In this document: piece after piece, positions 9,420 through 18,307 of the stretch
Layout: every line of letters starts with the position of its first letter
How positions within the stretch are numbered: position 1 is the first letter of the stretch
Source of the DNA: Intestinibacter bartlettii
GTDB lineage: Bacteria; Bacillota; Clostridia; Peptostreptococcales; Peptostreptococcaceae
DNA: 64,000 nt
NCBI GenBank assembly: GCA_025148965.1
Contig: CP102273.1
Span: 992,001-1,056,000, forward strand
Direction of reading: 5' to 3'
Translations under genes and position numbers: made by a program
The notes under the pieces: model-generated
What the model saw: the letters and a program-made list of their open reading frames with translations, nothing else
Databases searched by the model: none
Told to the model about the DNA's origin: nothing

Positions 9420-10949
9420 ATGAAATATTTAAAATTAATATTTAATAGGCTTTTTGTTTTTGGACTTATGATTTTAGTACAAGTTGTATATATGTTGCTT
9501 ATATTAAATAAATTTAGCCACTACTCCCAAGTGTGGAGTGCAATATGTCTGGTACTTAGTATATTAGTAGTTCTTTTTATCGTAAATAAAGAAGATAACC
9601 CAGCATATAAAATAGCATGGATTATTCCAATTTTACTATTTCCTATTTTTGGTGGATTGCTTTACTTATTTTTAGGTAATAAAAAGCCTACAAGAAGAAT
9701 GAGAGATAAAATTGAAAAAGAACATGAAAAACATAAGTGTAGAGTTCAAAATCAAGAAGTAATAAAAGATATTGAAAAACAAGACCTACGAGTAGCAGGT
9801 CAAGTGAGATATTTATCTAATCATGTAGGATTTCCTATATATGAAAATACTAATGCAACTTATTATAAAAGTGGAGAAGAAAACTTCAAAGATATGATAA
9901 GAGAGTTAAAAGCTGCAAAGCATTATATTTTTATGGAATACTTCATAATTGATGAAGGAGATATGTGGGATACTATACTCGATATATTAGAACAGAAAGC
10001 ACAAGAAGGTCTAGATGTAAGGTTAATTTATGATGATATGGGATGTGTATCAAATTTACCTTATAAATACGACAGAATATTAGAAGCTAGAGGAATTAAA
10101 TGTATGGCATTTAATCCATTTATTCCATTTGTATCACTTGCTATGAATAATAGAGACCATAGAAAAATACTTGTTATAGATGGTCATACAGGATTTACTG
10201 GAGGAATAAACTTAGCTGATGAATATATAAATACAAAAGAAAGATTCGGTTATTGGAAAGATACAGGCATAATGCTTAAAGGTGAAGGTGTATGGAATTT
10301 AACTACAATGTTTTTACACATGTGGAATTCATTTAGACCAACTGATGAAGATTATGATAAATTTAGACCACATGTTCATTTAAATAAACTTGTACAACAT
10401 GATGGATATATTCAGCCATATGGTGATTCACCATTAGATGAAGAAGTTGTAGGCGAAAATGTATACCTAAACCTTATAAATAACGCAAAAAAATACGTAT
10501 ATATTTTTACGCCTTATCTTATAATCGATAATGAAATGATGACAGCTCTTTGCTTAGCATCAAAAAGAGGTATTGATGTTAAGATAGTAACTCCTGGAAT
10601 ACCTGATAAAAAGACAGTATTTAAACTTACAAGATCTTATTATCATCAATTAATCGAAAATGGAGTAGAGATTTATGAATATACACCAGGATTTTTACAT
10701 GCAAAAGTTGTGGTATCTGATGATGAAGTAGCAACAGTTGGTACAATCAACTTTGACTACAGAAGTTTATATCTTCATTTTGAATGTGGTGTATTTTTAT
10801 ATAAATCAAAATGTATACAAGATATAAAACAAGATGCATTAGAGACAATTGCAAAAAGTAGAAAAATAGAAAATACAAATGTATTTTCAAATGGAAAGAT
10901 AGATACTTTATTTAGAGCGGTTTTAAGGGTATTTGCACCGCTTCTATAA
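9420..10949 (+). CDS. cls: cardiolipin synthase
   Basis: Phospholipase D superfamily enzyme that joins two phosphatidylglycerols into cardiolipin in the membrane. The 509 residues begin with two hydrophobic segments (about 10-30 and 36-56) and a third near 66-86. Two catalytic HKD motifs follow: HRKILVIDG at 247-255 and HAKVVVSDD at 427-435. Length and architecture are those of bacterial ClsA-type enzymes. ATG at 9420 follows GAGAGGGGG. It is followed at once by a terminator and seems to be a single-gene unit. Confidence 0.95.
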   Translation: MKYLKLIFNRLFVFGLMILVQVVYMLLILNKFSHYSQVWSAICLVLSILVVLFIVNKEDNPAYKIAWIIPILLFPIFGGLLYLFLGNKKPTRRMRDKIEKEHEKHKCRVQNQEVIKDIEKQDLRVAGQVRYLSNHVGFPIYENTNATYYKSGEENFKDMIRELKAAKHYIFMEYFIIDEGDMWDTILDILEQKAQEGLDVRLIYDDMGCVSNLPYKYDRILEARGIKCMAFNPFIPFVSLAMNNRDHRKILVIDGHTGFTGGINLADEYINTKERFGYWKDTGIMLKGEGVWNLTTMFLHMWNSFRPTDEDYDKFRPHVHLNKLVQHDGYIQPYGDSPLDEEVVGENVYLNLINNAKKYVYIFTPYLIIDNEMMTALCLASKRGIDVKIVTPGIPDKKTVFKLTRSYYHQLIENGVEIYEYTPGFLHAKVVVSDDEVATVGTINFDYRSLYLHFECGVFLYKSKCIQDIKQDALETIAKSRKIENTNVFSNGKIDTLFRAVLRVFAPLL

Positions 10950-10955
10950 TAAATT

Positions 10956-10995
10956 AAAAATTACCATCGCAAAATAATTGTGGTGGTAATTTTTA
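10956..10995 (+). terminator. terminator after cls
   Basis: AAAAATTACCATC (10956-10968) pairs with a GTGGTAATTTTT-type right arm (about 10983-10994), and the right arm ends in a T run. Confidence 0.75.
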
Positions 10996-11113
10996 TTTAT
11001 ATAATTATGAAAAATAATAATTTTCAATAAAAAAATTCCAATATAATGAAAATAGTTCCAAAAGGATGTTATTATTTTTATATATTTATTATATAAGAAG
11101 AGGAGGGGTATGT

Positions 11114-11614
11114 ATGATAAGAAAGGCAAACTTAAATGATGTTGATGGCATAATGGATATTGTAAATCAAATAGTTGTGGAAATGAAGGAAAGTAACAAT
11201 ACTCAATGGGATGAGAATTATCCAAAAGCTGAAAATTTTAAGCAAGATATAGAAGAAGGAAGCTTATATGTTGATGAATTTGAGGGCGATTTAATAGGAT
11301 TTGTCTGTATAAATGACGTTCAGCCAGATGAGTATAAAGAAATGAATTGGATAAGTGATGAAGATGCATTAGTTATACATAGAATGGGCATAAATCCAAA
11401 ATATAGACGTCAAGGTAAAGCCAAAAATTTAATAAGATATGCAGAAAATTTAGCAATGGATAATGGAATAATGTATTTAAAAACAGATACTAATTCAATG
11501 AATATAAAAATGTATAATCTATTTAAAAAATGCGGATTTAGATTTGCGGGTCAAATGGAATTTATGGGAAAAACTGATGTGTTTTATTGTTATGATATAA
11601 AACTAGATGTTTAA
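11114..11614 (+). CDS. GNAT family N-acetyltransferase
   Basis: A 166-residue acetyl-CoA dependent acyltransferase. The N-terminal IRKANLNDVDGIMDIV and the acetyl-CoA pyrophosphate loop RMGINPKYRRQGKAKNL (about residues 95-111) are typical of the fold, as is the late segment NIKMYNLFKKCGF. The acceptor is unknown. The start at 11114 is set by AGAGGAGGGG eight bases upstream; open frame extends further up without a ribosome site. The next gene starts 44 bases later and may share the transcript. Confidence 0.88.
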   Translation: MIRKANLNDVDGIMDIVNQIVVEMKESNNTQWDENYPKAENFKQDIEEGSLYVDEFEGDLIGFVCINDVQPDEYKEMNWISDEDALVIHRMGINPKYRRQGKAKNLIRYAENLAMDNGIMYLKTDTNSMNIKMYNLFKKCGFRFAGQMEFMGKTDVFYCYDIKLDV

Positions 11615-11658
11615 ATTTCGGTTTTATAGCATATAGGAAATTATAAGGGGTGATATAT

Positions 11659-11928
11659 ATGAATGAAAAATTAGTAAAAATATTAACAGAAGCTAGACAT
11701 AATCCTAATTTAAAACAAAAACTAATAGATACAAAATCTGCAAAAGATCCAATGCAAGCATTTTGTGAAGTTGCAACAGAAGCGGGATATCCGATGACTG
11801 TTGGAGAGCTATTTCAAATAGGGGAAGAATATGCAGCAAACTTATTAAAGAGCTGTAATGGTGGAGCAGTATATCCAATCGACGATTGGGGCGATTGGTA
11901 TGAAGATTTTTTCGCTGCTTTAAAATAA
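11659..11928 (+). CDS. small Nif11-like protein, possible RiPP-leader homologue
   Basis: An 89-residue acidic protein. The segment DPMQAFCEVATEAGYPMTVG resembles the Nif11/nitrile-hydratase-like leader fold that many RiPP precursors use. It is followed by a Gly-Gly pair in KSCNGGAVYP and a short tail rich in Trp, Tyr, Phe and Asp (DDWGDWYEDFFAAL). No modifying enzyme or transporter is encoded nearby apart from the GNAT gene just upstream, so a housekeeping Nif11-family protein is as likely as a precursor peptide. The ATG at 11659 is preferred over GTG at 11650 because AAGGGG overlaps the GTG. Confidence 0.65.
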   Translation: MNEKLVKILTEARHNPNLKQKLIDTKSAKDPMQAFCEVATEAGYPMTVGELFQIGEEYAANLLKSCNGGAVYPIDDWGDWYEDFFAALK

Positions 11929-11942
11929 TTTATATAAACTAG

Positions 11943-11975
11943 AGGCTGTTACACGTGTTTTGTAACAGCCTTTTT
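11943..11975 (+). terminator. terminator of the GNAT/Nif11-like unit
   Basis: AGGCTGTTACA (11943-11953) pairs perfectly with TGTAACAGCCT (11961-11971), followed by TTTT. Confidence 0.85.
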
Positions 11976-12145
11976 GACTTAGTAAGGAAGTTTTATACGC
12001 CCTTTTTCTATAAGTAAGAGATATTTATATTATAAAGCGTACAATGTTGAGTGAAAATATTGTATTTGTTATAATGAATTTTAAGGAAAAGGAAAAAACT
12101 GAATTATTAAATTAAAATAATATTTAGTATAAAGGGGTATATATA

Positions 12146-12943
12146 ATGCAAAAAAATAAATATAATATAGTAGTTGCAAATCCTGCAAATAATATAACAG
12201 TTTTTGTTTTAGATTATGTAGAAAAAGAAGACTATAAAGATATTGCAAAAAATATTTTAGAAAACACAGATTTCAATGCAGAACAAGTGGGATTTGTAAA
12301 GGAACCCATTATGGGGGGCGATGTTAGGCTCGAAATGATGGGGGGAGAATTTTGTGGAAATGCATCACGAAGTATAGGAATGTTATTTGCACGCCAAAAT
12401 AATATAGAAAGTGGAAATGTACTTGTTGAGATAACAGGAAGCGATAGACCTTTAAATACAAAGGTGGATTTTGAAAATGAAACATCGGAAATAGATATGC
12501 CAATACCAAAAAGAATTGAAAGTATAAATGTAAGCGGGCTAGGAAAATTTCCAATTGTATTAATAGATGGAATAAACCATATAATAGCAGAAAGTGTTGA
12601 TGCAACAGACGAAAATTTTGAGAAATTTAAAAAGGCTGTATATGAAAATTACGATATAGAAGCCTTTGGAGTTATGTTTTTTGATAAAGAAAAAAACTAC
12701 ATAACACCAGCAGTTTATGTAAAAGATACAGACACTACATTTTTTGAAAGCAGTTGTGGAAGTGGTACATTAGCTACTGTAACTTATTTAGGACAAGATT
12801 TAAAAGATGGTGTACTAAAATTTGATATAAAACAACCTGGAGGAACAATAGCATCTCAAATATATAAAGAAAATGGAGAAATAAAAAAAATAACTATCGG
12901 TGGTGTTGTAAAATTAAGCGATAAACTTGAAATAGAATTATAA
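12146..12943 (+). CDS. DapF-superfamily amino acid racemase, CntK-like
   Basis: Cofactor-independent racemase or epimerase that uses two cysteines as acid and base. Cys70 lies in GGEFCGNASRS and Cys204 in ESSCGSGT, each where the diaminopimelate epimerase family has its catalytic thiols. The segments EQVGFV, EFCGNA, SCGSGT and QPGGTI resemble Staphylococcus CntK, the histidine racemase of staphylopine synthesis, more than housekeeping DapF. There are no staphylopine-type CntL/CntM or opine transporter genes beside it, so the product may be a free D-amino acid. The start has AAGGGG ten bases upstream. The gene is alone between terminated units. Confidence 0.8.
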   Translation: MQKNKYNIVVANPANNITVFVLDYVEKEDYKDIAKNILENTDFNAEQVGFVKEPIMGGDVRLEMMGGEFCGNASRSIGMLFARQNNIESGNVLVEITGSDRPLNTKVDFENETSEIDMPIPKRIESINVSGLGKFPIVLIDGINHIIAESVDATDENFEKFKKAVYENYDIEAFGVMFFDKEKNYITPAVYVKDTDTTFFESSCGSGTLATVTYLGQDLKDGVLKFDIKQPGGTIASQIYKENGEIKKITIGGVVKLSDKLEIEL

Positions 12944-12988
12944 ATTAAGTTTAAAAAAATTATTTTTGGTTATTTATTAGATGTAAAA

Positions 12989-13044
12989 ATATTCCATTTG
13001 GAATATATTAATTAATATATATTAATTAATATAGTATGATATAC
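12989..13044 (+). promoter_or_regulatory. palindrome-rich promoter region of the pspA cluster
   Basis: Upstream of pspA are an inverted repeat ATATTCC-4-GGAATAT (12989-13006) and an A+T palindrome around TTAATTAATATATATTAATTAA with its centre near 13018. A TATACT box follows at about 13040. These could be operators for stress control of the cluster, but the A+T palindrome may be chance in this composition. Confidence 0.35.
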
Positions 13045-13082
13045 TAAAAATAAGAAAAACAATTAATTTTAGGAGGTTTAAA

Positions 13083-13781
13083 ATGGCTGGTATTTTAAGT
13101 AGATTTAAAGATATAATGTCTTCAAATATAAATGCATTATTAGATAAAGTGGAAGATCCAATGAAAATGATAGATCAATATCTTAGAAATTTAGAAAGTG
13201 ATTTAGGTAAGGTAAAAGCTGAGACTGCAGCAGTTATGGCAGAAGAAACAAAATCAAAAAGAGAACTTGATGAATGTATAGATTCAATAAATAAAATGCA
13301 AACTTATGCAGAAAAAGCTTTATTAAGTGGAAATGAAGCTGATGCTAGAACATTTTTATCAAAAAAAGGTGAGTTAAATAATAAATTAATTTCACTTCAA
13401 CAAACTTACGATATAGCAAAAGAAAATTCAACTAAAATGAGAGAGATGCACGACAAATTAATAAAAGATATATCGCAATTAAATACGAGAAGAGACGAAT
13501 TAAAAGCAAAAATGGCAGTTGTAAATACACAAGAAAAGTTAAACAAAATAGGCTCTAGTGTAAACGGAGCTATAGGAAATATGTCTAAATTCGATGAAAT
13601 GGAAGCAAAGATAAATAAAAAATTAGATACAGCAAATGCTATGGCTGAATTAAATAATTCTCAAAAAGAAGAAAATATAGAGGATTTAATTGCAAAATAT
13701 GATAATGAAACTAAAAATACATCTTCAGAAATAGATGATGAATTATCAGAATTAAAATCAAAGTTAGGATTAGACAAATAA
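13083..13781 (+). CDS. pspA: PspA/IM30 family membrane-stress protein
   Basis: A 232-residue, almost wholly helical coiled-coil protein of the PspA/IM30/Vipp1 (bacterial ESCRT-III) family. It opens with an amphipathic helix, MAGILSRFKDIMSSNINALL, followed by the family block EDPMKMIDQYL. PspA binds stressed membrane and forms oligomers that repair or stabilise it. The gene is followed by a zinc-ribbon membrane protein and an SPFH protein, the same order as the Bacillus subtilis ydjF-ydjG-ydjH-ydjI stress operon. The ribosome site AGGAGG is six bases from the ATG. Confidence 0.92.
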   Translation: MAGILSRFKDIMSSNINALLDKVEDPMKMIDQYLRNLESDLGKVKAETAAVMAEETKSKRELDECIDSINKMQTYAEKALLSGNEADARTFLSKKGELNNKLISLQQTYDIAKENSTKMREMHDKLIKDISQLNTRRDELKAKMAVVNTQEKLNKIGSSVNGAIGNMSKFDEMEAKINKKLDTANAMAELNNSQKEENIEDLIAKYDNETKNTSSEIDDELSELKSKLGLDK

Positions 13782-13849
13782 GAAGTATGTATAAGCTTTT
13801 ATTAAAAAACTAAAATACAAGATGTATTGATTATCGGGAAGGGAATATA

Positions 13850-14908
13850 ATGGATACTGCAAAAACTTATTATTGTCAAAATTGTGGGGCAGTAATGGAA
13901 TTTGATGCTGCATCACAAAATTTAAAATGCCCAAGTTGCGGCAATAAAATTGAAATAGAAAATGATGAAAGTAAAGTTGTAGAGCATAAACTTACTAGAC
14001 ATGCATTAAATTCAATAAAACCTGAACAAAAAACGTCTACAAGTATGGAATGTGAGGGTTGTGGTGCACTTGTCGAGGTTGATTCAACAAGTACCGCTAC
14101 AACATGTCCATATTGTGGTTCAAATTATGTACTAGCTAAAAAGCAAATGGATGCTTTAATTCCAGATGGAGTAGTGCCTTTTAGAATAGACAAAGTTCAG
14201 ACAGGCGAAATATATCACAAGTGGATAAAGGGAAGATGGCTAGCTCCAAATACACTTAAAACTTTATATCAGACAGATAAAATCCAAGGGATTTATATTC
14301 CATATTGGACATTTGATGCAGATATAGATGCTAGATATAGAGCAATGGGTGGAGAGGATTATGAAGTGAGTTATAAAGATGATGAAGGCGAAATTCAAAC
14401 AGAGATAAGAACACGTTGGTATCCTACATCTGGTCATGTACATAATTTTTTTGATGATGTACTTATAAGGGCATCAAATAAATTAAAACCAAATTTATTA
14501 AATTCACTAGTATATAATACTCAAAATATTTCTTCATATTCTCCAGATTATATGTCAGGATATTGTGCAGAAATATATACTATAGACTTAGAAGATGCTC
14601 ACAAAGATGCTATAAATAAAATGAAAAATGAAATGAGACATTTATGTGAAAGGGATGTTCTTAGAAGATATGACAGAGTAAATAATTTAACTATGGACTT
14701 AGATTATGATAATGAAACCTATAAACATGTTTTACTTCCAATATACTCAACGACTTATTATTATAATGGAAAAGAATATCATGTTTTAATAAATGGTCAA
14801 TCAGGAGTTATATCAGGAGAATATCCAAAGAGTGTATTTAAAATAGCTATGATAATTATAGTAATAATTATTATAATAGCTTTAGCTTTTTATTATGTAA
14901 ATTCATAG
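13850..14908 (+). CDS. zinc-ribbon membrane protein, YdjG-like
   Basis: The 352 residues start with two zinc ribbons: Cys 9/12/27/30 and Cys 68/71/86/89. A large soluble domain follows, with a conserved-looking GIYIPYWTFDADIDARYRA segment. A single C-terminal membrane helix (about 330-350) ends the protein, so the bulk of it faces the cytoplasm. It matches the role of Bacillus YdjG/YdjH, which work with PspA and an SPFH protein at the membrane. It lies 68 bases after pspA and 16 bases before the SPFH gene and is surely in the same transcript. The start ATG has GGGAAGGG upstream. Confidence 0.82.
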   Translation: MDTAKTYYCQNCGAVMEFDAASQNLKCPSCGNKIEIENDESKVVEHKLTRHALNSIKPEQKTSTSMECEGCGALVEVDSTSTATTCPYCGSNYVLAKKQMDALIPDGVVPFRIDKVQTGEIYHKWIKGRWLAPNTLKTLYQTDKIQGIYIPYWTFDADIDARYRAMGGEDYEVSYKDDEGEIQTEIRTRWYPTSGHVHNFFDDVLIRASNKLKPNLLNSLVYNTQNISSYSPDYMSGYCAEIYTIDLEDAHKDAINKMKNEMRHLCERDVLRRYDRVNNLTMDLDYDNETYKHVLLPIYSTTYYYNGKEYHVLINGQSGVISGEYPKSVFKIAMIIIVIIIIIALAFYYVNS

Positions 14909-14924
14909 AATTAGGAGGACGTAT

Positions 14925-15941
14925 ATGGGATTTTTCAGTAACCAACTTTCAAACATAGTAGAGTGGGAACAATTTAGAGATGATATGATATTTTGGAAAT
15001 GGGATAATAAAGAAATAAAAAAAGGTAGTAAATTAATTATTAGACCAGGACAAGATGCTATATTTATGTTTAATGGTAAAATAGAAGGTATATTTAAAGA
15101 CGAAGGTAGTTTTGATATAGAATCTCAGATAATACCTTTTTTATCAACATTAAAAGGATTTAAATTTGGATTTAACAGTGGTATGAGGGCTGAAGTGTTA
15201 TTTGTAAATACTAAAGAGCTTACTGTTAAATGGGGAACAAAAAATGCAATAAATATACCGGCGCCAAATCTTCCAGGAGGTATGCCTATAAAATCTTTTG
15301 GAACATTTTGTTGCAAAGTAGATGACTATAATATACTTATAGATAAAATTGCAGGTGTAAAAAAACAATTTACAATAGAAGATGTAAAAGAACGTATAAT
15401 GTCTATGTTAGATCAAACTCTTATGAGATGGATTGTAAGAGAAGGAAAAGACATATTCAATCTTCAAGCTAATGCCTATGAAATCTCTAAAGGAATTCAA
15501 GGTGATTTAGATATGGAAATGCAAAAAATAGGAATTGGAATAACTAGTTTTGCTATATCTAGTGTAAGTTATCCAAAAGAAATTCAAGATATGGCCACAA
15601 AGGCTGCATCACAAAGTATGGTAAATGATATGGATAAATATACTAAAATGGCAATGGCGGATTCGATTGGTAAAGGTTCTGGTGGAAATGGTTCAAATAT
15701 AGCTGCTGATATGGCTAGTATGCAAATGGGAATGATGATGGGACAACAAATGGCTAATCAAATGGCACAAACCCAAAATAATAACCAACAGCAAAACATT
15801 AACCAAAATCAAAATAACAATCAACAACCTGTTAATCCACAAGGTGGAGGTAATGTAGCAAAATTCTGTCCAAACTGTGGAACACCGAATAATGCAGGCT
15901 CAAATTTCTGTCCAAATTGCGGAACAAAGTTAATTTTATAA
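14925..15941 (+). CDS. SPFH-domain protein with C-terminal zinc ribbon, YdjI-like
   Basis: A 338-residue protein. Residues about 25-230 form an SPFH/band-7-like fold of the type once called virion core protein and seen in Bacillus YdjI. A low-complexity linker rich in Met, Gln and Asn follows (about 240-308), then a zinc ribbon, FCPNCGTPNN and FCPNCGTKL, at the end. There is no clear membrane helix, so it may bind the membrane through partners. It is translated from TTAGGAGG six bases upstream and ends the PspA cluster at a terminator. The similar zinc ribbons in this protein and its neighbour suggest they work together. Confidence 0.82.
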   Translation: MGFFSNQLSNIVEWEQFRDDMIFWKWDNKEIKKGSKLIIRPGQDAIFMFNGKIEGIFKDEGSFDIESQIIPFLSTLKGFKFGFNSGMRAEVLFVNTKELTVKWGTKNAINIPAPNLPGGMPIKSFGTFCCKVDDYNILIDKIAGVKKQFTIEDVKERIMSMLDQTLMRWIVREGKDIFNLQANAYEISKGIQGDLDMEMQKIGIGITSFAISSVSYPKEIQDMATKAASQSMVNDMDKYTKMAMADSIGKGSGGNGSNIAADMASMQMGMMMGQQMANQMAQTQNNNQQQNINQNQNNNQQPVNPQGGGNVAKFCPNCGTPNNAGSNFCPNCGTKLIL

Positions 15942-15977
15942 AAAAAGACTGTCGCTAAAAAAGTGACAGTCTTTTTT
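15941..15977. terminator. bidirectional terminator between the PspA cluster and ilvN
   Basis: AAAAAAGACTGTCGCT (15941-15956) pairs with AGTGACAGTCTTTTTT (15962-15977) with one G-U pair; A and T tracts flank both arms. It serves both convergent units. Confidence 0.85.
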
Positions 15978-15980
15978 CAC

Positions 15981-16484
15981 TTATCTTTCAGTAATATTTA
16001 TAGAGCCGATAGCGACAGCACCACTTCTAACAACAATTATATTGTTAGGATATTGCTTTGAAAATATTTCTATCAATCTGTCAACACGTTTTTCTGTATG
16101 TACACATTGTAAAAGCACGCTTTTTCTACCTATATCTACTACATCCATTTCAAAAACTTGAGCCATTTGGAATATATCTTGTTTATCTTCTGCAGAACAG
16201 TTTTTAACTTTTATAAATAGAAGTTCTTTTGTGTGAGTTTCCATAGTAGTTAAGTCAATAACTTTTATAACTTCTACAAATCTGTTTAATTGTTTTTTTA
16301 TTTGTTCAAAAGTAACATCATCACAGTAAACACCAATAGTTATTCTTGATGTATTTGGATCTTCTGTTTTTCCAACTGTTAATGTGTCTAAGTTATATAA
16401 TTTAGCTGAGAATAAACTTGAAATTTTAGCAAGCACCCCAGAATAATTTTCTACATAAAGAGCAATCCATCTTTTTTTCATCAT
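15981..16484 (-). CDS. ilvN: acetolactate synthase small (regulatory) subunit
   Basis: Regulatory subunit of acetohydroxyacid synthase, the first common step of valine, leucine and isoleucine synthesis. The 167 residues hold an N-terminal ACT domain (RWIALYVENYSGVLAKISS and following, to about residue 78) that binds valine for feedback inhibition, and a C-terminal domain of the usual length. It lies 17 bases after ilvB in the same direction and shares the T-box leader. Since ilvB is interrupted, this subunit may now have no partner unless another large subunit is encoded elsewhere. Confidence 0.93.
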   Translation of the reverse strand: MMKKRWIALYVENYSGVLAKISSLFSAKLYNLDTLTVGKTEDPNTSRITIGVYCDDVTFEQIKKQLNRFVEVIKVIDLTTMETHTKELLFIKVKNCSAEDKQDIFQMAQVFEMDVVDIGRKSVLLQCVHTEKRVDRLIEIFSKQYPNNIIVVRSGAVAIGSINITER

Positions 16485-16501
16485 AATGTATAACTTCCTT
16501 T

Positions 16502-18250
16502 CTAATAATTAGTTTCAAGTAACATATTATCAAGTGCTTTACCACCTTGAACCATTGGTAAAACAACATCTTTAAAGTCGATTAATATTTCAATAATAGT
16601 TGGTGAATCTGTATTTTTCTTAGCTTCTTCAAATGCATCGCTTAGTTTATCTTCATCTGTAACTCTTATTCCATAAGCTCCATAACTTTCAGCTAATCTT
16701 ATAAAATCAGGAGTGTATGGTGGACAACATTCAGGAATATTACTTCCATCAAAATTACATTTTCCTTCACAACTTTTTCTTTTTCTCAAGCAAGTTCCAG
16801 AGTAATTTTTATCGTGGAAGAATTGTTGCATTTGTCTAACCATACCTAAGAAACCATTATTGATAATAACTAATGTAATAGGAAGTTCTAATTGAACAGC
16901 AGTAGCAAGTTCTTGTATAGTCATTTGTACACCGCCATCACCGGCTATACAAACAACTCTTTTATCTGGGTTACCAAGTTGAGCACCTATTGCAGCTGGT
17001 AAACCAAATCCCATAGTACCAAGTCCGCCAGAAGTTATTAATTGTTTATTTTTATTCATTTCTAAAAATTGAGTAGTCCACATTTGATGTTGACCTACAT
17101 CTGTTAAGAATATGCCTTCAGTAAAAGCTTTATTTAAGTTTTCAAATATAGCTTGAGGTGAAATTCGACCTTCCACAGAACTTGGAGCAGTTACTGGATA
17201 TTCTTTATCCCATGCTTTTATTTGATTAACCCATTTTTTTGTATAAAGCTCTTGCGCTAATGGAATTAATTCATTTATTGCAGCTTTTGCATCTGCAACT
17301 ATAGGTATATTTACGACGATATTTCTAGAAATAGAAGCTGAATCGATATCTATGTGTATAATTTTTGCATTTGGTGCAAATTCGGCAATTCTACCTGTAA
17401 CTCTATCATTAAATCTTGTACCTATAGAAAATAAAACATCACATTCATTAACAGCTTTATTAGAAGCATAACTACCATGCATACCTACATTACCAATGAA
17501 AAGTGGATGTTTAGTAGGAATTGCGCCTTTTCCCATTATAGTTGTTATAACAGGTACTTTTGTGATATTGACAAGTTTTTCAAATTCTTCATTTGCATGT
17601 GAAATATTAACTCCATCACCTATTAAAAATAAAGGTTTTTTGGCGTTTTTTAACATTTCTAATGCCTTTTTAATTTGTCCTATATGAACACCTGTACTTG
17701 GTTTATATCCTCTTATATTTACTGTTTCAGGATATTCTGCAGGTCCTATTTCACTTACAATATTGCTTGGCAAGTCTACAATTACTGGTCCTGGTTTTCC
17801 AGTTCTAGCTATGTAAAATGCCTCTTTTATAGCTCTACCTAAATCTTCTCTTTTTCTAATAGTAGTAGAATATTTAGATATAGTTCTAGTTATACCTACT
17901 ATATCAACTTCTTGAAATGCATCATTACCAATTACTGAAGTTGCAACTTGTCCAGTAAAGCATACTAGAGGTATACCATCGTAATTTGCATCAGCTATAC
18001 CCGTAACTAGATTAGTTGCCCCTGGTCCACTTGTTACTAAACAGACACCTACTTTTCCAGTTGAACTAGCATATCCTTCTGCTGCATGAATAAGGCCTTA
18101 TTCATGTCTTGGTAAAATTAGTTCTATATCTTTTTCATGATATAATGCATCGAAAATATCTTTATCATATCCACCTGGATAAGCAAAAATTTTATCAACG
18201 CCTTCTTCGATTAAAGAATTAATGATTAATTGAGATCCTGTAATTTGCAT
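16502..18250 (-). pseudogene. ilvB: acetolactate synthase large subunit, interrupted by one stop codon
   Basis: ThDP-dependent enzyme joining pyruvate with pyruvate or 2-oxobutyrate. Read through, the frame from ATG 18250 gives 582 codons with the whole family architecture: AYPGG near the N-terminus, the ThDP motif GDGGVQMTI with INNGFLGMVRQ, and the C-terminal end. At 18100-18098 the codon after the catalytic Glu of LPRHE is TAA, where the family has Gln (HEQG). The rest of the frame is intact, so this is a single C-to-T change or a sequence error. A cysteine-rich insert (TCLRKRKSCEGKC, then ECC) near the C-terminus is a clostridial variant. The stop truncates the product after about 50 residues. 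Confidence 0.88.
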
Positions 18251-18307
18251 AGTGCCCTCCCTGTTATTTAAAAGTCTTTAGAATAAAGATTTCTTTATTA
18301 AAATCAA

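Noticed and set aside
12146-12943. Housekeeping diaminopimelate epimerase (dapF) of lysine synthesis
   Set aside because: It has the DapF fold and both cysteines, but the blocks around them match CntK-like racemases better and no lysine genes are near.
13007-13030. A+T palindromes as a repeat array or origin element
   Set aside because: Only one short run, fully A+T, easily produced by chance in this composition.
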